Below, piece after piece: positions 12,187 through 22,781 of a DNA stretch of 64,000 nucleotides (the first letter of the stretch is position 1; the number at the start of each line of letters is the position of its first letter). A program made the translations under genes and the position numbers. The stretch comes from Tetradesmus obliquus. Taxonomy: Eukaryota > Chlorophyta > Chlorophyceae > Sphaeropleales > Scenedesmaceae. The stretch is from assembly GCA_030272155.1 (NCBI GenBank), contig CP126193.1, positions 2,542,001-2,606,000 of the forward strand. Direction: 5' to 3'. The notes under the pieces were generated by a model. That model was not told where the DNA came from. It saw only the letters and a list, made by a program, of their open reading frames with translations, and did not search any database.

Positions 12187-14686
12187 TCGATGAGTGTTTG
12201 AATATTTCTCAAAATTTTGGGCGCAAGGATGAGGCCATCCGGGTTGGGGTGTGCATGGACAAATGCTGGATGCCAGTCGCAGCTTTGTTGGGATGCGGCT
12301 AGCAGTATACTGCAGCAGCCTGCTGCTGCAACCTGAGTAAGTGAAAACTGGTGGCCAGTTTTATGCTGCCACGCATGGTGTGTCTGACGTAGCTGTATGC
12401 AGCAGAAAGCATGCATGCGCCTGGTGCTGTGGTTACCACGAATGCCGCCAGCAGCGCGGTGCTGGGTGCTGTTGCATACTATGCTTGAAAGTGCACAGAA
12501 GGATGGTGCCGAAGCAGGTGGCAGTGAGCACTCTGCGGCCGCTGCACTTCTGGTGCAGCTGTCTACTATCAAATTTCCATGATGCTTTTTGCACTGAACA
12601 ATAGCCGCAACTTTGCATTGCGTGCCTCTAATCTCAGTTGATTTCATTGGAAGAGCTGCGCTTTTGAAGGAGCCTTGTCTACAAGCATGCTACAGCAGGG
12701 AAGTGCTGGGCAGGCTGAGGCGTGTGGATGTGTGTGTTTATGTATGTGTGTGTTGTTGGGAGCTGTACAACAAAGAATGGCTCAGCAGTTGCTAATCCCC
12801 TGCGCTGCAGGACTGCAGACACCAGCTGTGTGCAGTGGTGTGCTGAGTTTGTGGGCTAGCAGTGCCGCTGCACATCATGCATTGCGTCCCCTGACAATGC
12901 TGTGCTTCGGCTGCTCTGGTTGGTTTGTCTGGTGTGCATTTCCTTCATTTGATTGTGGTTTTCTCTGCAACGAGTGGAAACTGCATCCACTCGCTGGCAC
13001 CTGCTCTTTACTTTGGTTGTCTAATGTCAAGCTCTGCGCTTGTCTCTGTCTTGGGCTAATGCCATGCACTGAAGTGCATGCAGGCTCGGTGTATGACATG
13101 TCGAATGCTTGTGTCCAAGATTGGGTCCTTGCTCAGGTCACACTTTGATGTGCTGTTCTAACATCTTCTGATATGACAAAGGCAGGCTTTGATGGAGTTG
13201 CCTGTTCCTGCTGCAGCCGATTCTAATTGTGTGCTGGATGAAGTGCCAGATGATATGCTGCTTTGGTCTTCCCTTGATGGTTTTGGGAATCTGGGAGCTG
13301 GGCGGTTTTGGATGGTCCATTCCACTCGGCTTCGTGGTGGCTGTTGTAACGTCACATATGTTTTAGTTATTGGAGATCTGAATCAGCTGCCAGTCGATGC
13401 CGCTCTCTGCTCTTTTCAGATGGCTGATTTATGCATATTGTCTTGCATTGTGGCCAGGACATGTTGAAGCTGTTGAAGTGCTGCTGTCCGCACGTGTGTA
13501 TGCGATCTTTTACAGCTTCTACTTACTTATGACTGTGCTGCTCTGGCTTTGCGTGTGATGCTACTCTTTTGTGTGCGCTGACCTGTGTGCTGGAAGCCGC
13601 CATGCAACCCAGGTGTTTGTGGTTGGAGCCCTTGCACTCTGTGTATTTATGTTTCACAGTGACTGAAATGCCTTTGTGCACACCTGCATGTGCGTGGCCT
13701 GTCCTTGTTGAGTGCGCAGTATGGAAGCACCAGAACACAGTTGTTATTCCATGATGATGTGATGTCTCAGCAGGCTCCGTGTGTGAAGGAGCCATTGCGT
13801 GTGGGTTTTGCTGCGTGCATTAGGGTTGGCGCAAGGGTGTGCAATGGCAGCAGAGTTGGCAGGGCGCAGCAGCTGCAATGTCGGCTGTTTATTGCTGTTT
13901 CAGTGTGCATTGTGACAGGACAGTGGAGCACCATGACCTGGCGATGTGTGATTCTCATCGAGCCAGAACAGTGCTGAGATGGGGGTGTCTGAGTGCACAA
14001 CAACACGTGTGTGCTTGTGGGGTTGCTTCAATCATATCATGGACCATTCACGTCCACAGATGATGCTTGCTGCAGCTGCTCTGCGCATTGTGCAGCCAGC
14101 GTGTGCTGCATGATGCGGTCAATTGCGCGCTACATTGCATACGTCTGCTGCGGCAAGCGTGTGTCTCTGTGCAGTGTGGCTGCATACCCCCGGCTGTACT
14201 GCTTTGGGAGCGCCAGCCTGTGTACAGACCTGTACGCCTAGGCATTGTACGTAAACAAAATGGTGGCTGGCGGTTGGTGAATTCAGTTCCGGCAGAGCCG
14301 TGGCCCGGGGTTCAGCTTGGGAGCGCTTGCTCCTGGCCATGCATGGGGTGAGAGCACGTACAATGCCATGACAGACAAGCTTTTGGCTGTCCCGGAGAGG
14401 CGTGTGCAAACATGTGTGTGTAAACAACCTGCTGAGCATGCTTTGGGTGCTGAGTCAGCGCCGGTCTGGCAATCCTGCCTGGCAAGACACTCGCTGCTGC
14501 ACAGCAGCGATGTGCCATGTGAGGAATGTGTGCGTGGGTTTGCTGCTAGGTGTACTGCTTCGTAGTCAATTGCCTTGCGCTACCGCCCCATAGGCGCTCA
14601 TGCACGCTTGTACACGCTGGCGTCGTTGATGGGCTTGGTGGTGGTATGATGACGAGATACACAGAGGGCACCGTTATGCATGATAT

Positions 14687-14691
14687 TGTAA
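14687..14691 (+). terminator. TGTAA polyadenylation signal, candidate for DUR3
   Basis: TGTAA is the usual chlorophyte polyadenylation signal. This one falls exactly where plus-strand G+T richness ends. Use by DUR3 would imply a 3' untranslated region of about 2.5 kb. An earlier TGTAA occurs near 13345. Confidence 0.35.
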
Positions 14692-16060
14692 ACCGCTCTT
14701 GTGCCGTGCTGCATTTTTACCAACCCACACGGCACCACAAAGACATCACTGGCTTGGTTTGGCAAGCCGTGCTTGCATACAGCCAAAACATACAGCAGAG
14801 CTCTGCGCTGCTTGCGTCGCAGCTGCGGGCTGCAGCTAGTCGCCATGTACTGCAGCAAAGGGCAAGCGGCTCAGAGCTCACCACAGACCTACAGTGCTCT
14901 ATGTGGCCTTCAGGTCTCTTTCAATTTCATCAGTCACGCCTGCAACAAGTCGCCATTACAGTATGGCCATCACCTGCGCAGCAACATTGCTGCAGCCACG
15001 TCTGCTCAGCCTGATCAGGCACCCACACTCATTCACAGTTCATCCCACCACCTGCTGTCAACTCCAGCCGTATATGGCTGTTACGTAACAGCACCCAAAT
15101 GCAGCCAGCTGCCAGCGTCTCAGCAACTAGCCGCAACTAACAGCACGACAAAGCAAGGAACCCTCAGGCACAACAGCAGGCCGGCCAAATCATGATAAGC
15201 CTGAGGCCCACGATCTACAGCCCCTCAGACAACTGACAAGCTCTGCAGCAACACCCAGAAGGTGATCAAATCACCGTGTCACTCTGCAGTGTGATCGCTC
15301 TCCATACACAGTACATGACAATGCAAAGCAGGCCTGCAATGCGTCAGTGACTGATGCAGCAGCAGCTTGATCACACTGTGTGCACAGCCACGATCCGCAT
15401 GGCGTGCACTTTACCGTCTCATCAACTTGCATTATGTAAGGTTGGGTTCTGCTCACAAGCTGCTGTACACAAGTGGCAAGAGAGCGACAGCAAGCCACCA
15501 ACACAGCTCCTACAACTCTGCATCCCTACAGAGCTGCTCCAATTATACGTCCAAAGTCACAAAAGACAGACAGCCTGTTACACTGCCATTGCAAGCACAC
15601 TCAGTGTGCGTGCTGTTGCAGCTTGCACAACTCAGACGGCTACACACGAGTACCAACACCATGAAGTACGGCACAGTACAAAGGGTGTCGTGACAAGCAA
15701 CAGTACATTCACAGGCCCCACGCCTCTACATTATTCAAAAGCATAACATTGCACTGCTATGCGCGTCCAGCTGCTACGTGCAACGTGGTACGACGCCAAG
15801 CATGCTTGCAACGTGCTGCAAACAGTCATCAAGGCTGAGAAGAGACACACTTTCAGCAAGCGCAACCTCCTCAGAATACTACAACATTTGCTGAGCTATG
15901 CACAACTCAGGATGAACACAACTAATACAGAGCTGTCAACAGCTTCCCCAGCATCAGCACCCAGTAGCAGCGAACTACTGCCATGCATTGCCACTGTCAC
16001 CGTGCACAGACCAGCAAACAAAGCTAGCTGGTAAACCATTCTTTTGAATCAGCACAAGCA

Positions 16061-16253
16061 ACACACAGAGCTGTATGGCTTGCAGGACAGCAGCCACACA
16101 GGCACAGAGCCGGCCCTGCCCTAGAGAGAGGCTTGCCATAGCCTGACTTGGGGAGCACCAGGCCACTCAGCTTCTCAACACACAGAGCTGTGCGGTTTGC
16201 AGGCCAGCAGCCACACAGGCACAGGGCTGCCCCTGCCCTAGCCTGGCTTGCAG
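16061..16253. repeat. Two imperfect copies of a 117-base unit
   Basis: The stretch beginning ACACACAGAG at 16061 recurs at 16178 with several substitutions and a short deletion. It continues through CCACACAGGCACAG to GCACCAGG. It lies just downstream of the ATPase stop codon, so it is probably 3' untranslated. Confidence 0.75.
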
Positions 16254-16324
16254 AGCACCAGGTCACTCATCTTCCAGCACCAGGTCACTCATCTTCCAGC
16301 ACCAGGTCACTCATCTTCCAGCAC
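16254..16324. repeat. 22-base tandem repeat over the ATPase stop codon
   Basis: Three perfect 22-base units (AGCACCAGGTCACTCATCTTCC on plus) plus a partial fourth. On minus the innermost unit encodes VLEDE and the TGA stop, so the repeat spreads from the last codons into the untranslated region. Confidence 0.9.
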
Positions 16325-19300
16325 AAAGTGTGAGAGAGGCACGCTGGTAGGAAGCTTCACAGCATTGCCTGCACCCGCTGCTGCTGCAGCAGCAGCTTTG
16401 CCGGCTGCCGCAGCCCTGCTAGGACTCCTGCTGCTGCCGTTGCTGTGGCACAGCCCATCCTCCATGTCTGCAGCGCCAGCAGGTGACAGCCTGGCACCCT
16501 GCTTCACCGCATGCGCGCAGCAGCCGCTGCTAGGCCCATGGGCTTCCCCGCAATGCGTGTGGTGGTGGTGCTCATGCTGCTGCTTGCGCTGCGGCATGTG
16601 CGGCAGCTGCACATCAGACTGCCGCCGGCTGACTTGCTGTTGGTCTGCTGCTGCTGCTGCAGAGCTGCCGCCTAGCAGTGGCGCTGCCCCACCTCCGCTG
16701 AAGCTCTCGCAGCGAGATACTGCTGCAGATGCTGCTGCTGACGCTGCAGCTGAGGCACCCGCTGAGCGACTGTCCAGCCGTTCATAGGCACCACCCAGCC
16801 AGCTGCCACCCGGAAGCTGCAGCAGCAGCTGCTGCCACCAGCTGCTGTGGCCGCCACTGCTGCTGCTGCCGCGAACACCGCTGCCGCCAGCACCCAGCTG
16901 CTGCTGCTGCTGCTGCTGCTTTGGTGCGTGTGTGCCGAACTCGGGCCAGTGCTTGGTGATGCTGCTGGTCCTGCGGACCAGGCTGCTGCCCTCGCTGCTG
17001 GCTGCATCATGCGCAGCCTCAAAGCGCAGCAGCGTCAGCGCATGCAACGTCACCAGCAGCGACGAGCCCACATCAGCCATCAGAGATAGCCACAGGCTTG
17101 CAGCGCCGCATGCAGCCGCCACAAGCACCGCGACCTTCATGCTGCATGCAAATGCAGTGTTGAAGGCCACAATCCAAGCCGCGCGCCGCCCCAGCCGCAC
17201 CGCAAACGGCAGGCTGGTGAGGTTGTTTGAGAACAGCGCCACATCAGCTGCATCCACTGCAAGCGCAGCACCCGCCACGCCCATGGCAATGCCCACATCA
17301 GCAGCAGCCAGCGCCGGGGCGTCGTTGATGCCATCGCCAACATGCGCAACGCACACGCCTTTGCTGCTGCTGCTGCTGGAAGGTGCAGCAGCACCGTTTG
17401 CTGTGCCAGGCCGGCCGCCGCTGCTGCTGCTGCTGAGGCCCATGCCGTTAATGGTGACCCTACACTCGCACTCCTGCAGCCCACAGCTCGAGCAGCAGCT
17501 CGGCTGCAGCCCCTCCCCACACGCTGCGGCCCACAACCGTCCCAAGATGCTGTACTGCCAGCCGCCAGGCTGCTGCTGCTGCTGCTGCCAGGGCAGGCAG
17601 CGCTGCTGCATGCGCTGCTTGTGCCGCTCTGCTGCCAGCCGCCGCCGGATCACTGCCAGCATCCCGAGCTTATCCTGCGGCAGCAGCTGCGCGCACACGT
17701 CCCCTATATCCATGCCCAGCTGACTTGCGATGTGTGCAGCTGCGCCCATGTTATCGCCTGTCATCATGACACAGCGCACACCGAGGTCCTGCAGCTCCTG
17801 CAATGCCTGCATGGCATCCCGCCGCGGCTTATCGCTCAGCAGCAGCACTGCCACAACTTGGCCGTCCACTACCACACACACTGCGGTAGCGCCCTGGCCA
17901 TCTGCTGCCGTCATCAGCTGCCGCACAACTGCCATGCCTTCCGGGTGCTGCAGGCTAGCGCTGTCATCACCCGCTGCCGCTGCTGGTGCTGGTGCAGCCG
18001 TCTCAAATGATAGCCGGCCCAGGTGCTCATCGCTGCTGCTGCTGTTGCTGGCGCGGTGCGCTGTTGCTGCTGCCGCTGCCAGCTCCTGAGCAAATCCCCA
18101 GCTGCCGACAGCTACTGTCTGACCCCCTAGCTGCCCCAACAACCCCTTCCCAGCCACCTCCACCACTCCAGTCGGCACTGCCGCAGCAGCACCACCCGTT
18201 GATGCAATGCAGCCTCGCGCGGCAGCAGCACCTACCACAGCATGTGCGATCGGGTGGTTGGAGTGCTGCTCCAGCGCTGCCGCGAGCTGCAGCGCCTGCT
18301 GCTGCGTGGTGCTGCCAAAGGTGTGTAGCTGAGTGAGCTGGAAGTGGCCTTCCGTGAGGGTGCCGCTCTTGTCAAAGCTGGCTGCAGTGAGGTTCCCTAG
18401 CATCTCGAGGTACCTGCCGCCCTTGATCAGCACACCCTGCACAAACAGCGCGTTATGACGCGTTTTATGTACAGCACGCAGGAGCAGCGTCAGTGACAGC
18501 GGGAGTGTGTGATGCAGGTTGCGGCTGGATTATTGCGCGCCCAGCTGCAGCTGCGGCAGCGAGATGCTCAGCAGGCTCAACACACAGTGTGCTGCAGGCT
18601 GCTGGCCAGCTGCTGCAGTGGCGCAGGAAGGCACTCGCCAGCTAGCATGATCATCACAGGCAGCAGTCAAACACGTGCTCAACTCAGCTGCACCAAGCAG
18701 TCATTCACTCCTGCACCCCATATGCACACTGCGCTTGCGCCTCACAAGCATTCAAAACCTATATCTAACAATCTAAAATCAAATCATACATAGCCAAGCC
18801 ACTCACCCTGCGTGCTGCACGTGTGAGCCCAGCCACACTAGCCACAGGCGTGCTTATGACCAGCGCACAGGGGCACCCTGTCACCAGCACCACCAGCGAC
18901 AGGTACGCCCAGTGACGCCACGCCGCAGGCTGCAGTGCCGCACCCAAGCCCACTGTCAGCAGCGCCACAAGCACCACCAGCGGAGTGTAGTACTTTGCAA
19001 AGGCCTCAACCGCCATGTCGTGGCGAGATTTGGATGCAGCAGCAGCCTCCATGAGGGACGCCAGCCGCGCGACGGTGCTGTCGCCTGCTGCTGCTGTCGC
19101 GCGCACTTTGAGGGCGGTTGACCCGCTGTTGACCGTTCCTGCAAGCACTGCTTGACCGATCGACTTTGTAACAGGCTTTGACTCCCCGGTGACCATTGAC
19201 TCGTCCAGGACGCTTGTGCCAGATTCAATGGCGCCGTCAACAGGCACTTTGTCGCCTGGCCGCACCAGCACCAGAACACCCGCCTGCAGCTGCGCAACTG

Positions 19301-19341
19301 GCATTGGAAGCAGGTCTGGGCTGGGACTGCTGCTCACCCTG

Positions 19342-19381
<40 letters not shown>

Positions 19382-19534
19382 GTCCATGGCTGTGGTTGTG
19401 CGCATGCGCATGACTGCTGCTGTGGGTTGAGCAGCAGCCTGGTGCACAGCTGCCAGCTGCAGGCTTTGCAGCCGGGCCGTTGCAGCAGCCGCTGCCAGCA
19501 CAGGCATGTTTGGGGCTGCAGGCAGCCTCATGCC

Positions 19535-19566
<32 letters not shown>

Positions 19567-19679
19567 GCGTGGCTGCTGGGGCAGCAGCTGCTGCTACAGG
19601 TGCTGGCACATGCTTTGTCAGCCGCACAGCAGCTGTCGTGCTCATGCTGGTGGTGGTGAACATGCTTGTGTCCACCCTC

Positions 19680-19714
<35 letters not shown>

Positions 19715-21597
19715 CAGTGTCACAGCAGCTCTGCTGCTTGCTGCAGCAGCCGCTGTCGGCGCAGCACCCTTCCTTCCCAGCTGCATGCTGCTGCTTGACC
19801 AGCACCGTCGCATGCTGTTCCACAATCACCAGAGCTGTCTCTGGCTGCAGCCTCAAAATATCTTCAAGAGCGCCAGCTGCCCTGCTGACGCAGCGCTCCT
19901 CAAGCCACTCTGCCAGTGTGAACAGGAACACCAGCGCACCCGCCTCAAACCATTCGCCCAAGCCCACAGAGCCCGCCAGAGCAACCACGACTGCACGTAG
20001 CAACAGATCGCAGCGGCAGCAGGCAGGAAGGAGCAGTGTCAGGGACTCGGTGCGCAAGGGAGTATGCTTGCAGCAGCTGCAACTGCAGCGTCAGCTGCAG
20101 ACATTGTGCTACCTTGCGGATCATGTATTCAGCACACGCAATATATCACCCGACTGTCACAGCGACGACATGTTCACACAAAACTAGCAGAACGCACAAG
20201 TAGCCTGCTTGCATGCAACTGCTTGCAGCTGCTCTGTCAACAACAGGCCGCGCAGGTGTGCAGCTGCTGCAAGCTATGCTGCGAGCACCATCACTCCTGC
20301 CTGCTGCACATCCTGTGAGCCGCTTACCAAGGCAGTTCATGTCCAGGTTGCGGTTCTTCAGCCCTGCCCAAGCCTTGCGCAGCACAGGCGGCACGCCAAC
20401 AGCCGCCGCCACCAGCGCAAACAGGCCCTGCTGCAGCAGCACCGGCGCCCCTGGCAGCAGCAGCAGTAGCAAGCTCAGCAGCAGCAGGCCGCCAGAGCTC
20501 AGCACACTCAGCGGCGGCACTGCAGGGTGCTGCTGCAGCTGCGCAATGCAGCGAAACAGCCCCGGCTGGCTGGCTTGCGTGCTGCTGCTGCTGCTGCTGC
20601 TGCCTGGCCCCTGGCCGCCAGTGCTGCGGGTGGTGAGGCTGGCTTGCAGCCCTGCGCTGTTGAGCGCTGCTACAATGGCTGCTGGGCTGATGACAAGCGG
20701 CTCGTGGTGCACTGTCACTAACTTTGTTACAACGCCCACATCCACTGTCAGCACGCCTGGCACGCTGTCGAGTATGCTATGGATGAGGCGGGACTCCATG
20801 GGGCAGCAGATGCCGGCAGCATGGATGCGCGTGGTGACGGGGCCTGTGCTGCTGCTGCGCATCAGCAGGGAAGACAGGCCGCCAGCTGCACTGTGGAACG
20901 GCGTTTGCTGCTGCTGCTGCCGCTGCTGCGTGTAGTGCTGCAGCTGCTCGTGGAGTTTCTCGCAGCCACAGCCACTGCTGCACGCGTCTGCATCAACGCT
21001 GCTGCTGTGTACATGCTGCTCCTCCTCCTGCTGCTGCTGCTGCCCTGGTTCTGCAGCAGCGCTGTGCGCGTGTTTGCTGCCCTCGTCGTGACAGCAGCCG
21101 CCGTTCTCGTGGTGGGCGTGGCTGCCGTTGAGATGTGCATGCTGCTTACTAGTCTCGTGCTTATGGTCGTGCCCGCAGCAGCCGCTGGCTCCAGCTGCAT
21201 TTTTGTGGCTGCTGCCGTAACCGCCGCCGCTGCAGCTACTGCCGCTGTTGCTGCAGGGGTCACTGTCATGGCTGCGGCTGCGGCGGTGGCTGCAGCTGGT
21301 GGTGTGCTTGCTCACGCAACTGCTGATGCCTGTTGCCTCAGCAGTGCAGACGCCATCGCTGCTGCTGCAGCTGGAGCCAGCATGATCGCAGTGGGCCTCT
21401 GACGCCTTCATTGCAGCACAACCCTGCACCGAGGTATGCTTGCGCTGCTGATTTGACCCAGGGCTGGCCTTATGCTCTTGCTGGTGCTGGTGCTCCTGCT
21501 GCTGCTGGTGCTGATGCCCTTCAGCACAGCCATGATGGGCACAGCAGCGCTCATCGGAACCCATCACAGCTGAAATTGAAGTCCTGCGCAGCAACAC
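16307..21597 (-). CDS. HMA: P1B-type heavy-metal ATPase, Zn/Cd group, with metal-binding insertions
   Basis: Three exons on minus: 21597-20328, 19990-18807 and 18436-16307, 1527 residues, about twice a bacterial homologue. A His/Cys-rich N-terminus leads to one heavy-metal domain with GICCPMES near residue 261. The CC-x2-E form is typical of plant HMA2/3/4 zinc/cadmium pumps. Then come membrane helices, TGES near 691, the membrane CPC near 796, the phosphorylation motif FDKSGTLTEG with Asp840, NHPIAHAVV and GDGINDAPAL. DKSGT replaces the usual DKTGT. About 160 residues rich in His, Cys and Gln interrupt the actuator domain (about 495-653), roughly 95 residues interrupt the catalytic loop before GDGIND, and the C-terminal tail has an HEHHHHTHC cluster. 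Expected role is ATP-driven export or vacuolar loading of divalent metals. An alternative start is the next Met 11 codons on. Confidence 0.93.
19342..19378 (+). repeat. (CTG)12 coding for polyglutamine in the ATPase
   Basis: On minus this is a CAG run giving about 12 Gln in the actuator insertion. Further CTG runs near 19541 and 19681 give two more Gln tracts in the same insertion. Confidence 0.9.
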
Positions 21598-22781
21598 GAT
21601 GGATAATGCAGACTACCATCGTCAGGGCAGCGTTGGAGCTAGCAGAGGCCAAGGATGAACACATTGGGCAACTGGCGCCTGTCTAGCCAATCCTTGGCCA
21701 ATCAGGCGACACAAACATTTGCCATCGACAAACACATATCCATCGACAGTAGTATGTAGGCTGCTGCGCTGTAGGAAGGGTCCCACACACACCTTTGCCT
21801 AATCCAGCCGGGATGGGCTGCAGCCAACCCCGGCGCCACCGGCTCTAAGGATCATCACGCAACAATCACGCTGCTGCTATCTAGAACACCAACAACTGGT
21901 ACCAAGGGACTCCTCCGACAGCAGTCTGCAGCGCGAAATCTGCACTGCCACGAAAAGGCGATCGAGAGAACTCAAGGTCAAACTGCAAGACGATGTGCAC
22001 CAATGAAGCATTCAATTGGCAGGGAACGACGGGTACTTGTTGTCCACTACGGTGATTGTAGACATTCTTCTTCAGTACCTGTCCTGCTGAAACCGCGGCG
22101 TAAAGAACATGAGCTCGATTGAATGTAGTTAAACCAATCATACCGAGGCTTGTATCGCGTGACGCAGTGCTGTTTGTGTGCAGTCATGAGTCACTAGGAA
22201 TTGACCACCACCTGTTGACTATGGTGTCCCATGGCTTGCACCAGCAGGCCTTGAACCACCTGCAGGCATCAAGGTGACGGTGATTCTGCTTTCTGATCAC
22301 GTTCAAGCTGTTGGGAAGGCTGTGGCACCAAGTGCTGTAGCAGCAGGATGCGGCTCAAGGTGCGCTGTGGCCACGCCCTATAAACAGTCTAGCACATATG
22401 CCAGTGTATTGATTCAAGGAAAAATAAAAGTGCTAAGTGCTTTCTAACATCATGAACCCAAGCCTGCAAGCAGATGAGCTGCTGTCCAACCATCATGCAG
22501 GTGCTGATGGCACCGTTAGGTGCTGGCCAGACTGAGCAAGTAGCACTGGACATTTTCTGTGGCCAAGGCCAGCAAATTCTGCGCTGGCTGGCATATGCAG
22601 CCTGCGCGCAGTTGGCTTACAAACGAAGTGGGTAGTGCAGGAAATAGGCCTGATCATACATCAACAGCAACAACGGCAACACGTGTACCTATGCACCTCG
22701 TGTTGCTGCTGAGCTGCAGTCGTCGTGTATACAGCAGCAGGAACAGACTAGCCAAACCATATACACTGCTCAGATAACAGC
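21598..22781. other. Divergent promoter region, ATPase and EF-hand-like gene
   Basis: Holds the 5' regions of both neighbours. A CCTATAAACAG sequence near 22378 could serve as a TATA element for the rightward gene. I see no conserved coding frame, though a short extra 5' exon of the rightward gene cannot be excluded. Confidence 0.5.

Larger units (their letters stand above)
12187..16306. other. Convergent spacer between DUR3 and heavy-metal ATPase
   Basis: No credible gene is seen. The plus strand is visibly G+T-rich to about 14690 (many TGTGTG and TTGTGG stretches), then becomes A+C-rich up to the ATPase stop. The simplest reading is two long 3' untranslated regions meeting near 14690. Candidate TGTAA signals lie at 14687 on plus, and TTACA (TGTAA on minus) at 14956 and 15578. 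Confidence 0.6.

Noticed and set aside
13189..13467. Plus frame containing VIGDLNQLP, like a helicase motif
   Set aside because: Motif is short and isolated, with no other helicase motifs, and lies in a G+T-rich untranslated stretch.
16932..17723. Long plus-strand open frame opposite the ATPase
   Set aside because: Shadow of the GC-rich ATPase coding strand; no motif and biased to Cys/Ala/Pro as expected for an antisense frame.
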